Assembly (NCBI GenBank): GCA_007741555.1
Contig: CP036526.1
Span: forward strand, 62,001-126,000
Source: Stieleria marina
GTDB taxonomy: Bacteria > Planctomycetota > Planctomycetia > Pirellulales > Pirellulaceae
Reading direction: 5' to 3'
DNA length: 64,000 nucleotides
Below are positions 27,691 to 37,129 of this stretch, one piece after another. The position numbers were made by a program, and so were the translations under genes. Within the stretch, counting starts at the first letter, position 1; every line of letters starts with the position of its first letter. The notes beneath the pieces were generated by a model. That model ran no database searches. It had not been told where the DNA came from and was given only the letters and a program-made list of their open reading frames with translations.

Positions 27691-30600
27691 ATGTCAGTGG
27701 CTAACTCATCGACGACGACCAAGCAGCCTCGCTCGGCGAATGCTGTCGATCAATTTGTGTCGGATCGGATTGCCGAAACATGCCGTGCACTGTGGTGGGA
27801 GGAGCTGATTCGCCGCTCTCTGATCCTGGTGATCGCATTGATCCTGGCGGTTTTGCTTTGGGTGGTGATCGATCAGTGGGTGTATTCCGCGAGTATTCTT
27901 GTTCGCGGGGTGTCTTTTGTGGCACTGGTCGGAGGGGCGGTTTGGTACTTCGTCCGTCGCATTTGGCCCGTGCTGACCAGCAGTGTGCGCCCCGAGTACG
28001 CGGCGCGAGCGCTGGAACGCGACCAGCCCGACATGAAGCAGGAACTGACCAGCTACATCACGCTTCGCGATCAGGTCGCCAATGGCGAATCTGCCAAGGG
28101 AGGCAAAAGCGGACTGCACCAGCGCGTGGTCCGTTCGATTGGTTCGATCGCTGCGGGCCGTCTGAGTTCGTATGATGCGTTGCCAACTGAAGCCACCGCG
28201 ACGCTTCGTTGGTGGATCATCGCTGCGGTGTCGCTCGCAGTGCTGATGGCGTACACAATGTTTTCACCCAAAAGCACCGTTGCATCGGCCAGCCGATTGA
28301 TTGCCCCGCTATCGTCGATTGCGCCTGCCAAACGGGTTTTGATTTCGGACGTGCAACCGGGCGATGTCGAAGCGATCGCGGGACGCAGTACCAATGTCTC
28401 GGCCAAAGTCCAAGGATTGCGTGACGATGAAGAAGTGGTATGTCGGTGGCGGTCGTCCAGTCGTGAAAACGAATTTGTGCTTGCCTACAACAATGAATCG
28501 CGTCGTTACGAAGGCGAGCTGCAATTATCACACAGCGATGCTGGCGAGATACCTTACTCGATTTTGGCCGGCGACGATCAATCCGATACGCACTATTTGA
28601 GTGTAAAAAATCTGCCCGTTGTTGCGATTGAATCAGTGCGTTACCAGCCACCTGCCTACACCGGCGCAGTGCCCCACACCAGCAGCAGCGCTTCGATCTC
28701 GGCCGTTGATGGAACCACCGTGACCATCACAGCAAAGACCAATCGTCCGGTTCGGCGTGCCGACATCGAATTCAATCCGCGCTTGTTGGGCGAAACAGTG
28801 CGGGCTACCGCAGGGGCAAAATCGATGGCGATCGATTTGGCGGGAACGGGGCTGACGATTACCTTTCCGCTTCGCGGCGAACAGGGCCGTTCGGCGGCCG
28901 TCGCCTTGGAGAACTATCGCGTTCGTGTGAGCGATGAAGCCGGGCAAGACAATCCCGACCCGATCGTTTATCCGATTCGAGTGATCTCCGATTTGCCGCC
29001 CGAAGTATCGATTGTTTTGCCACGCAAGTCGCCCAAGTCCATGGGCGTGCAGATGCAACAGATCATCGAAATCCATGCGATGGATCCAGACTTTGGTTTG
29101 AAACGAGTCGAGTTAAATATCAACCGCGGCATCGATGTGATCGCCAACCCCACGCTTTGGAGCGACGAACACGGAGCCAAAGGCAATCAAGTCACGGAGT
29201 TTCGTTTTCGGCCATCGGAACATGGACTGCGAGTTGGCGACGTCGTGCAGATCATCGGAATTGCGACTGACAATCGTTCGATTCCCGGCATCGATTCGGT
29301 CGAAGCCAACGTGAGTGTGACAGACCCAGTCGAGATTCGAATCATCGGCGACCAGCCGCCACCGGATCCTCAGGGCGCCGAAGATGGCTTGAGCGAAACC
29401 GACCAGCGACCCGCATCGGATCATCCGCAGGACAATGCCGGTGGCGAAAAGTCGGCTTCGCAGGATGGAGATCAGAAACAGGGTGGCTCAGGAGGAAAGG
29501 GCGAATCCAGCCAGCAACAGCAAGGCGAAGGTGGCAGCCAGACCGGTGAAAGCCAGGGCGGAGGCAACAGTGGTCAGCCGCAGCAAAACCAATCTTCCGA
29601 AGGGCAGGGGAGCAGTCAGAGCAATCCGTCCAACGAAAGCCAAGGGAAAAGCGGCGAAGAGACATCCGGCGAGCGTGCTGGAGATAGCTTGTCCGCCGCC
29701 GGCGATCAAGAAAACATGTCGCAGCAACCGCCGAGCGATTCCGGTAATCAGCAAGCGGGGCAGGGCGGACAATCAGGGCAGGGCGAACCGTCCAAGCAGC
29801 CTCCGGCTGACAGTGCTGGTGCGAAAGGAGACCCGTCCAAGGGAGATAGTCAGGATCCAAACGGTAATGAATCCGCCAGCAAGAACAACGCCGGGTCCGC
29901 TAACGACGGTTCGCAAAATCGATCGTCCGAGGGCGCGTCGGACGGGCCACCGAAACACGACGGGGAAACGTTTGAGAAGATTCGCGACTACTTGGAAAAG
30001 AAAAAGCAAGAGAACGCCAAGAACGACGCGAGTCAAAGCGGCGATCCCAAGAATGCTCAATCGTCTGAAGAAAAAGGCAGCTCGTCCTCAGCCAATCAGG
30101 ACGATCAAGATGCGATGAGTGATGACGGTCAAGGTTCCAGTGATTCCACGCAGCAGGGGGCCAATGACAAAACGGGCAGTGAAGAATCTGGCAATGACAA
30201 ACCGAGCACGGACACGTTTAGCCAAGAACAATCGGAAAACGGCAGCGGCAACGGTCAAGCGGATCAGAGCCCATCGAAGAACGGCAAGTCGGACCAAAAC
30301 AATCCCGGTAACTTGCCAAACGAAGATAACTCCGGCGATCGATCGGAGGACATGAGTGGAAAGGCTGGTGGCCAAGACGCAGAGGGTCAGCCAAAGAGTG
30401 ATTCAGCGCCTGACAATCAAGCTGCCAACGATCGGGATTCCGCGGGACAAGAACCGGGCAAACAATCTGGTTCTGACACTGATGCGAAATCCAATCAAGA
30501 CGGATCGGCAGGCAGCCAACAGCCGAAGCAAGATGGTCAGTCAGGCGATTCGAAAGCTCCCAACGACGCTGGCGCGATGGACAATCAGTCATCCGGCCGA

Positions 30601-31383
30601 GACGAACAGGGCGATGCAGGGAAACCATCGACTGACGACAGTCAGCCCAAGGGCGAAGGGACTGGCAGCAGCAAGGACGCAGGTGGTGCTGGCGACACGG
30701 ATTCACAGGCTGGAGAAGATCCGTCAGATCAAGCTGGCGAACAGCCGAGCCAAAACGACCAGGATGGTTCATCGAAATCAGGTGGCAAAAAGAACGGTGA
30801 CCCATCCAACCAAGGGTCGCCATCGCAGAGTGATCCTGGCGACCAAAAATCGGAAGCTGGCGAAGGACAAGAAAGCCAAGCTGCGTCAAAAGGCAATCCT
30901 TCGGACACCCAATCCAATAACAACAATCCTCAAGGCGGACAGAAGTCGCCATCGGGGGCCAACGCCGGCAGCGGCGAAGCGGGGGACGGACCGCCGGCAC
31001 CGGAGGCGGCTGATTTGGAGTACACCAAAAAAGCAACCGATATGGTGTTGGACTATCTAGAGGAAACGCGAGATCAACCCGATCCCGATCTGCTCAAGGA
31101 GCTCGATTGGACCGAAAAAGACCTGCAGCAATTTGCCGATCGCTGGAAAGAGACTCGCAATTTGGACACGCCCGGCGCAGATCCCAACGTCCAGGACACG
31201 AATGTCCGAGACGCCTTGGAGAGTTTGGGTTTGCGACCACCGGCAGACAACCAGCGTGATGTCCGCCGGGAGTCATCGGACAATCTGAGAGACATTCGTG
31301 ACTCGGGAAATCGGCGGCCACCGCCAGCGGCTTACAAGGATGTTTTCGATGCGTTTCGGCGCGGTCTGGGGCGGCAAAAATAG
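27691..31383 (+). CDS. Large membrane protein with about 550-residue disordered Gly/Ser/Gln/Asp domain
   Basis: The protein has about 1230 residues. Membrane helices lie near 38-58 and 64-87 (LILVIALILAVLLWVVI; VRGVSFVALVGGAVWYFV), with a third near 170-188 (WWIIAAVSLAVLMAYTMF). Residues about 210-550 are beta-rich, Ig-like modules. Residues about 553-1103 are extremely biased toward G, S, D, Q, N, K, P and E with no hydrophobic core. The ordered tail DLEYTKKATDMVLDYLEET...LDWTEKDLQQFADRW is the conserved end of planctomycete DUF4175-like proteins. Those often sit near MoxR/BatA/DUF4159 genes; none is here. ATG 27691 is preferred over GTG 27658, though neither start is decisive. Confidence 0.8.
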   Translation: MSVANSSTTTKQPRSANAVDQFVSDRIAETCRALWWEELIRRSLILVIALILAVLLWVVIDQWVYSASILVRGVSFVALVGGAVWYFVRRIWPVLTSSVRPEYAARALERDQPDMKQELTSYITLRDQVANGESAKGGKSGLHQRVVRSIGSIAAGRLSSYDALPTEATATLRWWIIAAVSLAVLMAYTMFSPKSTVASASRLIAPLSSIAPAKRVLISDVQPGDVEAIAGRSTNVSAKVQGLRDDEEVVCRWRSSSRENEFVLAYNNESRRYEGELQLSHSDAGEIPYSILAGDDQSDTHYLSVKNLPVVAIESVRYQPPAYTGAVPHTSSSASISAVDGTTVTITAKTNRPVRRADIEFNPRLLGETVRATAGAKSMAIDLAGTGLTITFPLRGEQGRSAAVALENYRVRVSDEAGQDNPDPIVYPIRVISDLPPEVSIVLPRKSPKSMGVQMQQIIEIHAMDPDFGLKRVELNINRGIDVIANPTLWSDEHGAKGNQVTEFRFRPSEHGLRVGDVVQIIGIATDNRSIPGIDSVEANVSVTDPVEIRIIGDQPPPDPQGAEDGLSETDQRPASDHPQDNAGGEKSASQDGDQKQGGSGGKGESSQQQQGEGGSQTGESQGGGNSGQPQQNQSSEGQGSSQSNPSNESQGKSGEETSGERAGDSLSAAGDQENMSQQPPSDSGNQQAGQGGQSGQGEPSKQPPADSAGAKGDPSKGDSQDPNGNESASKNNAGSANDGSQNRSSEGASDGPPKHDGETFEKIRDYLEKKKQENAKNDASQSGDPKNAQSSEEKGSSSSANQDDQDAMSDDGQGSSDSTQQGANDKTGSEESGNDKPSTDTFSQEQSENGSGNGQADQSPSKNGKSDQNNPGNLPNEDNSGDRSEDMSGKAGGQDAEGQPKSDSAPDNQAANDRDSAGQEPGKQSGSDTDAKSNQDGSAGSQQPKQDGQSGDSKAPNDAGAMDNQSSGRDEQGDAGKPSTDDSQPKGEGTGSSKDAGGAGDTDSQAGEDPSDQAGEQPSQNDQDGSSKSGGKKNGDPSNQGSPSQSDPGDQKSEAGEGQESQAASKGNPSDTQSNNNNPQGGQKSPSGANAGSGEAGDGPPAPEAADLEYTKKATDMVLDYLEETRDQPDPDLLKELDWTEKDLQQFADRWKETRNLDTPGADPNVQDTNVRDALESLGLRPPADNQRDVRRESSDNLRDIRDSGNRRPPPAAYKDVFDAFRRGLGRQK
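29350..31000 (+). repeat. Low-complexity coding tract (Gly/Ser/Gln/Asp/Asn/Lys)
   Basis: About 1650 bases code for a near-continuous disordered tract with recurring NGSG, GDSQ, QSGQGE and DGSSKS patterns. The composition leaves long open frames in other registers (29435-30118 and 30356-31060 on plus, several on minus); these are artefacts of codon bias. Confidence 0.85.
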
Positions 31384-31434
31384 CCGGGGACTGGGGCGAC
31401 AAAAGTAAACGGGCTACGCTTTTGTGTGTTCGCG

Positions 31435-31455
31435 TCGCGATGCCGCGATTCTTTT
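31435..31455 (+). terminator. Weak hairpin-plus-T-run between the membrane protein gene and pyrC
   Basis: TCGCG and CGCGA pair around ATGC and are followed by TTCTTTT. The stem is only five pairs, and pyrC starts about 25 bases later, so this may equally be unimportant. Confidence 0.25.
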
Positions 31456-31477
31456 GTTCAAACTCAAAGCACGCTGA

Positions 31478-32830
31478 ATGTTACGCACACTCTTTCGAAA
31501 CGCCGAAGTTGTTCTCCCCAGCGAAGTCCGTCGTGGATCGGTCTTGATCGAAGATGGCAAAATACTGGACATTGACGCCGGCGAAAATGTCCAGGCCGAC
31601 TCAGTGGTCGACTGTACGGGATTGCATTTGTTGCCCGGCGTGATCGACGACCAAGTCCATTTTCGCGAACCCGGTCTGACGCACAAAGAAGACTTGTCCA
31701 CGGCGTCGCACGCTTGCGCCGCCGGGGGAGTGACGACGTTTTTGGAAATGCCCAACACCAAACCGCCAGCGATAACAGTCGAAGGTGTTCGCGCAAAGGA
31801 AACGATCGCGGCAAAAAAATCGCTCGTCAATTACGGTTTCTATATCGGTGCGACTCCGGACAACGCCGCCGAATTGGCTGTCGCGAAGGACGTGCCCGGC
31901 ATCAAGATTTTTATTGGTAGCAGCACCGGTAATTTGCTGGTCGATGAACAGACAGCACTTGAGCGAATTTTTGCCGAAACGACATTACCGATTTGTGCCC
32001 ACTGCGAAGACGAGACGACCGTGCGCGCCAATGCAGCCCGTTTGGCGGGAACCACTGACGTTGCCGATCATTCGCGAATTCGCGACGAAAAGGCCGCGAT
32101 GATTGCGACAAAGCGAGCGACTGATTTGGCGCGGCGGCATCAACATCGATTTCACGTCCTGCACGTTTCGACGGCCGCGGAATTGGTCTATCTGCAAGAA
32201 GCGAATCCGTATTTGACCGCCGAAATTTGCGTGCACCATTTGCTGTTCAATGTGGACGACTACCCGCGGCTAGGCACCCGCATTCAGATGAACCCCTCCA
32301 TCAAAACGGCCGCCGACAACGAAGGGTTGTGGCGGGCATTGTTGGACGGGACCGTGCAAGTCATCGCGACCGATCATGCGCCGCATACGCTGGAAGAAAA
32401 ATCGCAGTCTTATCCCCAAAGTCCCTCGGGCTTGCCAGCGGTCGAAAATAGCTTGGCGTTGATCTTGAACCGAGTTGTCGCGGGCGAGTGTTCATTGCCA
32501 CAAGTCGTCAGTTGGATGGCGGATGCCCCCGCCCGAATTTGGGGCATTGTTGGCAAAGGACGCATTGCACCGGGATACGATGCAGATCTGGTTTTGGTTG
32601 ACTTGGAAAAGACCGCTACCATTCGTGATGCCGATCAACACACCAAATCACGCTGGAGCCCTTGGGACGGTCAATCGCTAACGGGGTGGCCGGTCAGTAC
32701 GTGGGTTGGCGGCAAACAAGTTTGGAGCGGCGAGACGGGCTTTGACGAGTCTCACCGCGGGGCAAAACCTTTGTTCGATCATGCTCGCGGCGGGTTTTGG
32801 GCGACTGATGAAGGTATCGGAATCGCGTAA
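31478..32830 (+). CDS. pyrC: Dihydroorotase (type I)
   Basis: The 450-residue amidohydrolase begins [26 protein letters not shown]. It has the metal motif [17 protein letters not shown] (Asp-x-His-x-Arg), [15 protein letters not shown], the metal histidines in CAHCEDE and VLHVSTAAE, and the catalytic aspartate in [10 protein letters not shown]. The end ([16 protein letters not shown]) is standard for the family. It closes carbamoyl-aspartate to dihydroorotate in pyrimidine synthesis. It starts at ATG 31478. No pyrB is adjacent. Confidence 0.93.
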   Translation: MLRTLFRNAEVVLPSEVRRGSVLIEDGKILDIDAGENVQADSVVDCTGLHLLPGVIDDQVHFREPGLTHKEDLSTASHACAAGGVTTFLEMPNTKPPAITVEGVRAKETIAAKKSLVNYGFYIGATPDNAAELAVAKDVPGIKIFIGSSTGNLLVDEQTALERIFAETTLPICAHCEDETTVRANAARLAGTTDVADHSRIRDEKAAMIATKRATDLARRHQHRFHVLHVSTAAELVYLQEANPYLTAEICVHHLLFNVDDYPRLGTRIQMNPSIKTAADNEGLWRALLDGTVQVIATDHAPHTLEEKSQSYPQSPSGLPAVENSLALILNRVVAGECSLPQVVSWMADAPARIWGIVGKGRIAPGYDADLVLVDLEKTATIRDADQHTKSRWSPWDGQSLTGWPVSTWVGGKQVWSGETGFDESHRGAKPLFDHARGGFWATDEGIGIA

Positions 32831-32922
32831 AGCGACCTTTAATTGCAGTTGCTCGCAGTCACAATGAAGCAGACACCGGCGCGTTCGTCGTCGGCAACTT
32901 ATCCTCTGACGCTGATCTATTT

Positions 32923-33576
32923 ATGGCAAAGTCAATTTGGCCTCTTAGCGACCAGACCGAGGAGTTGTTGGCTGCTGCCAAAACGGGCAACAGCGACGCG
33001 ATCAACGCCTTGCTGGAAAAACACCGTGGTGCGGTGCGCCGTTTGGTAGAGCTGCGGTTGGATCGCAAGGTCCAGCGGCGCGTCGATGTCAGCGACGTGG
33101 TTCAAGATGTGATGATCGAAGCCAGCGGGCGGTTGGACAAGTACCTAGATGATCCGGTGATGGCGTTTCACCTGTGGCTCCGGCAGATTGCTTGGGACCG
33201 AATCATTGATACGTATCGGCGGCACCGCGTGAGCGCCAAACGAAACATGGATCGCGAGCAGCCGATGACTGCGGCGACCGGGCCGGACCAATCGACCATG
33301 GATTTTGCAGGCCAACTTTGCGATCCTGCCATGACGCCTGCCACGGCAGCGACGCAGCGCGAAATCGCCGAACGAGTCGAAACCGGTATCGAACTGTTAG
33401 GTGATCAAGATCGGGAGATCATCATCATGCGTCACTACGAACACCTGTCCAACCAAGAAATCGCCGAGGTGCTGGGGTTGAACGCACCCGCCGCCAGCAT
33501 GCGTTACTTGCGAGCGGTTCGCCGGTTGCGGGAAGTGTTAGAAGAAAACAATTTGGCCGACGAGAGTGATGCGTGA
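32923..33576 (+). CDS. RNA polymerase ECF-type sigma factor
   Basis: The protein has 217 residues. Region 2 includes LVELRLDRKVQRRVDVSDVVQDVMIEA and FHLWLRQIAWDRIIDTYRRHR (core and -10 recognition). Region 4 has the helix-turn-helix LSNQEIAEVLGLNAPAASMRYLRAVRRLREVL. Planctomycetes often pair such ECF factors with Ser/Thr kinases. Here the downstream kinase starts at GTG 33573, overlapping this stop by four bases, so the two are translationally coupled. No anti-sigma factor is present. The kinase probably controls it, possibly by phosphorylation. Confidence 0.93.
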   Translation: MAKSIWPLSDQTEELLAAAKTGNSDAINALLEKHRGAVRRLVELRLDRKVQRRVDVSDVVQDVMIEASGRLDKYLDDPVMAFHLWLRQIAWDRIIDTYRRHRVSAKRNMDREQPMTAATGPDQSTMDFAGQLCDPAMTPATAATQREIAERVETGIELLGDQDREIIIMRHYEHLSNQEIAEVLGLNAPAASMRYLRAVRRLREVLEENNLADESDA

Positions 33577-35258
33577 GCGGGCAAGCTGACGATTCCGATC
33601 GCTCCGACGACTTGGCTCAGTACGACCAGCGGTTGGCCAACTTACTTTCGGAATTGACGGATGCGATCTGCCGAGGCGACGTCGTCGACTTTGACATCGT
33701 CTGCCAGCAAAACCCGGAGTGTGCTGACGATCTGCGCAAACTTTGGGGCGCTGTCTTGGTGACTGACACGGCGGGTGCGATCGCAGACGAATTACCGCGA
33801 AGCGGGGGCGGAAATCTTGCGGATGATTCCGCGGTGACGTGGCGAACTTTGACGCTGCCCGCAACGATTGGTGACTACGAACTGATACAAGAGATTGGTC
33901 GCGGCGGAATGGGCGTGGTCTTTCGCGCCAGGCAGATCAGTCTGGACCGTGAAGTCGCTGTGAAAATGATTCTGCGTGGGCGACTGGCCAGCGATGCCGA
34001 CCTGCAGCGTTTTTTGGCCGAAGCCGCGGCGACTGCCAAGCTGGAGCATCCCAACATCGTGCCGGTCTACGAAGTCGGCGACGTCGACGGACGACCTTTC
34101 TTCAGCATGCAGTATGTCGAAGGGCAAACGCTTCTGCAGTTTTTGAGCGACGGGCCCATTGATCCCAGACTGGCTGCTTCGATCGTGGCCACCATTGCGC
34201 GAGCGGTGGGATTTGCGCACGAACAGGGGGTTCTGCACCGCGATTTGAAACCAAGCAATATTTTGATTGCCGATGACGGCACGCCCATGATCATGGACTT
34301 CGGTTTGGCCAAGCAGGTCGGCACCGAAGAGAATCTGACGCGCACCGGAATGTTGGTCGGCACGCCCGCCTACATGTCGCCCGAGCAAGCTAGTGGACGA
34401 CGTGGTTTGGTTGGCCCGGCGAGTGATGTCTACAGTTTGGGATGCGTTTTGTACTTTGCCCTGACTGGCCGCGCTCCGTTTGTCGCCGAATCACCGATGG
34501 AGTTGGTGATGTTGGTGATCGAGCAAGACCCGATGCCGCCGCGGGCGCTGCGTCCACGACTGGATCGCGATCTTGAGATGATCGCGATCCGTTGTCTACA
34601 GAAACCGATGGACCTGCGTTATGAATCCGCCAATGCTTTGGCGGACGATTTAGATGCCTATTTGGCTGACGAACGGGTCGCTGCCCGCAGCGGACGGTTC
34701 GGTCAAGTAATCGCGAGACTGTTTCGCGAAACCCATCATGCTGGCGTGCTAGAAAAATGGGGTTTGCTTTGGATGTGGCATTCGCTGGCACTGCTTTGTG
34801 CCTGTCTGCTGACTTGGCAACTGCAGTTCATGGGTGTTCGTGAACGAACGATCTACATCGCCGTCTGGACACTGGGGCTGGGGGCGTGGGCGGCTGTGTT
34901 TTGGAAGCTCCGGCAGCGAATGGGTCCCGTCACGTTCATCGAAAGACAGATCGCGCATGTCTGGGGTGCCAGCATGATTGCGATCGGTTTAGTGTTTCCG
35001 TTGGAATGGTGGCTAGGCCTGCCGGTACTGACGCTTTCGCCTTTGCTGGGCGTGATTAGCGCGATGGTGTTTGTGGTCAAAGCCGGCATGCTGAGCGGTG
35101 TTTTCTACCTGCAAGCCGTCGCACTGCTGTTATGCGCGATCGCCATGGCCATCTTGCCCCAATGGGCACACTTGATGTTTGGCTTTGTGTCGGCGGCCTG
35201 TTTCTTTATTCCCGGTTTCAAATACGAACGAAGAAGCCGGCGAGCGTCAGGCGTTTGA
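33573..35258 (+). CDS. Membrane Ser/Thr protein kinase paired with the sigma factor
   Basis: The protein has 561 residues. An N-terminal segment of about 100 residues (AQYDQRLANLLSELTDAICRGDVVDFDIV) resembles the small helical region that precedes many planctomycete kinases. The Hanks-type kinase domain (about 103-365) has GRGGMGVVF, the VAIK-like VAVKMIL lysine, HRDLKPSN, DFGLAK and GTPAYMSPEQ, so it looks active. The C-terminal 170 residues contain about six membrane helices with no obvious extracellular domain. It probably senses membrane or intracellular state and signals to the overlapping sigma factor. It ends eight bases before the convergent metallophosphoesterase. Confidence 0.93.
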   Translation: MSGQADDSDRSDDLAQYDQRLANLLSELTDAICRGDVVDFDIVCQQNPECADDLRKLWGAVLVTDTAGAIADELPRSGGGNLADDSAVTWRTLTLPATIGDYELIQEIGRGGMGVVFRARQISLDREVAVKMILRGRLASDADLQRFLAEAAATAKLEHPNIVPVYEVGDVDGRPFFSMQYVEGQTLLQFLSDGPIDPRLAASIVATIARAVGFAHEQGVLHRDLKPSNILIADDGTPMIMDFGLAKQVGTEENLTRTGMLVGTPAYMSPEQASGRRGLVGPASDVYSLGCVLYFALTGRAPFVAESPMELVMLVIEQDPMPPRALRPRLDRDLEMIAIRCLQKPMDLRYESANALADDLDAYLADERVAARSGRFGQVIARLFRETHHAGVLEKWGLLWMWHSLALLCACLLTWQLQFMGVRERTIYIAVWTLGLGAWAAVFWKLRQRMGPVTFIERQIAHVWGASMIAIGLVFPLEWWLGLPVLTLSPLLGVISAMVFVVKAGMLSGVFYLQAVALLLCAIAMAILPQWAHLMFGFVSAACFFIPGFKYERRSRRASGV

Positions 35259-35266
35259 GATCGGCG

Positions 35267-36433
35267 CTATGCACTTCGCAAAGTCAGCAACGACAACTGC
35301 GGCCGGCAATTAATCCGGAGCAAATGAGTGCCGCAGACACCGCGTGAAACGTGCAGCGTGGTGGGCGGTTTGTAAAAATCGCCAGATGCCCAACGGCTGC
35401 CGTGAAAGCTGGGGCTTAAGATCGGGCCAACCAATGGCAAGCGACCTTGTCCACCATGCGTGTGTCCCGCCAGCATCAGATGAACGTTGTGTTTCCGTGC
35501 CCAGGGAAATTGGTCGGGGCTGTGGCTTAGCAACAGTCGAAACGCAGATGACTGTCGCGGGATGTTTGCGACTGGAAACCACGGCGATTCGTTGCCGATG
35601 ATTTCAGATTCGACATCCGCTAGTCGCTTTGTCGTGGGCTCCTGTCCAACATCGATCCAGCCGGCACTGCTCATCGCCGCGCGGGTTTCGTCCGGTGAAG
35701 CGATTCGCGTATCGTGGTTTCCAAGAATGAAGTAACAGCCATCCGTTGCGCGAGCTCCGGAGAAGATGTCTGTCAACCAATCCACGCAGTGGTGGCTGTC
35801 GATGATGTCGCCCGACAATGCCATCAAGTTGGGTTGCCACTCGGTGGCACGTTCCACCACGTACTTGCAAAAATCACGATGGATGTGACCCGTCAAATGA
35901 ACGTCGGAAAACTGCGCGAGTCGGTATCCATCCAGTTTGGCCGGCAGGCCAGCGACGGGAAGCTGGATCTGCTCGATGGATAATTCAAAGATCTGATTCA
36001 GCGGCATCTGTTCTGCGAATCGACACTTGTTGGTCAATGGCAGCGTGTGGTCAACGTGGTTTCGGATATCGACGACTTCGATATCGCGTTGCGTTTTGAC
36101 CCATTCCAAACCCAGGATGGGACGCCACGCCAACCAAGGCAATCCAAACACGATCCAGCACAACAAACAGGCCATTCCGTACGACATTAGAATCGCAGGG
36201 ATCGGCAGGTTCTCGGGGCGTCCGAGTACCAAGTCGGTCAACGCGTCGCGAAACACCCAGGCCATCGCCAGTGGTATCAGAAGCGTCGTGAACGCGAAAC
36301 CATATTCGATTGCCTTGAGCACTCTTCGGCGGATGCCGAATCCGTTCAAGCGATTGTAGATCGCGACGTGAATCCCCAGGTGGCCGATAAGACAGGCCGC
36401 CAAAATGCTCCACCAGAAAATGCGATCCGCCAT
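35267..36433 (-). CDS. Membrane-anchored metallophosphoesterase
   Basis: The protein has 388 residues with four likely membrane helices in the first 120. The calcineurin-like domain carries all five motifs: SDVHLTGH (D-x-H), GDIID, GNHDTR, a later HSP histidine, and GHTHGGQGRLPL. It resembles YkuE/TMEM86-type phosphoesterases that act on lipid-linked phosphates. The substrate is unknown. It is 40 bases downstream of the SixA-like phosphatase gene on the same strand and likely cotranscribed with it. Confidence 0.88.
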   Translation of the reverse strand: MADRIFWWSILAACLIGHLGIHVAIYNRLNGFGIRRRVLKAIEYGFAFTTLLIPLAMAWVFRDALTDLVLGRPENLPIPAILMSYGMACLLCWIVFGLPWLAWRPILGLEWVKTQRDIEVVDIRNHVDHTLPLTNKCRFAEQMPLNQIFELSIEQIQLPVAGLPAKLDGYRLAQFSDVHLTGHIHRDFCKYVVERATEWQPNLMALSGDIIDSHHCVDWLTDIFSGARATDGCYFILGNHDTRIASPDETRAAMSSAGWIDVGQEPTTKRLADVESEIIGNESPWFPVANIPRQSSAFRLLLSHSPDQFPWARKHNVHLMLAGHTHGGQGRLPLVGPILSPSFHGSRWASGDFYKPPTTLHVSRGVCGTHLLRINCRPQLSLLTLRSA

Positions 36434-36473
36434 CGTGTTGTTTTTCTAAGAAGAGGCTGTGCGAATCGATCGT

Positions 36474-36989
36474 CTAGAGCGATTTGGGCCGCATGAACTG
36501 AACCAATTGCAAACTCGTATCCGCGCCAAATAACTGCCACGATTCGACGTCGACTTCAAAAACGGCCACGGATGCTGTCGGCATCTCCAGAGCTTGGTTG
36601 GCCATCGCAGAGGCAAGCTGGGACATTCCCGGATTGTGAGCGACCACCAGCAGGCATGCGGCGTCGCCCCCTTCGCTACAGATCGTCTGAAAAATGCTCT
36701 CGGGACTCCCTAGGTAAAGTGAATCGCAAAAGCTGACTGGCAGATCATTCTCCCAACTGTCCCCCAACAGTTGAACCGTCTGGCGAGTTCTTTGCGCGGT
36801 CGAACACAGGACTCCCTCCGGCACGCAGTCTTGTTCTGCTAGCCAGATGGCCATGCGAGGCGTGTCGCGTTGTCCTCGTTGATTGAGCGGCCGATCGTGA
36901 TCCGACATTGATCCATCGGACCAGTCGCTCTTTGCGTGACGCATTAAAATTAGCTTCAATGAAAACTCAGCGTTGTCGGGGCGAGGCAT
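36474..36989 (-). CDS. sixA: SixA-like histidine phosphatase
   Basis: The 171-residue protein of the RHG superfamily has LILMRHAKSDW with the catalytic histidine (residue 18), then HDRPLNQRGQRDTPRM, a STAQRTRQTV arginine pair and VVAHNPGMSQLASAM with the second histidine. SixA removes phosphate from phosphohistidine proteins such as Hpt domains. The same window encodes an Hpt-bearing CheA, but nothing connects the two genes beyond that. It is the first gene of a two-gene unit with the metallophosphoesterase. Confidence 0.85.
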   Translation of the reverse strand: MPRPDNAEFSLKLILMRHAKSDWSDGSMSDHDRPLNQRGQRDTPRMAIWLAEQDCVPEGVLCSTAQRTRQTVQLLGDSWENDLPVSFCDSLYLGSPESIFQTICSEGGDAACLLVVAHNPGMSQLASAMANQALEMPTASVAVFEVDVESWQLFGADTSLQLVQFMRPKSL

Positions 36990-37129
36990 CGATGTGCGAT
37001 ACCTAAACGGTTGAAGTAAGGTCTATACTGACAAAATCTACATTGGAAGAACGCTGTGTGGCCAGTCTAATTGACGGCGCCGATCAGCCTGCTTCCGAAT
37101 CGTCCCGCACCGAATCTCCATCCGATTGC

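Noticed and set aside
29435-31060. Long Arg/Lys-rich frames on the plus strand (29435-30118 and 30356-31060)
   Set aside because: They lie inside the low-complexity tract in another register and reflect its base composition.
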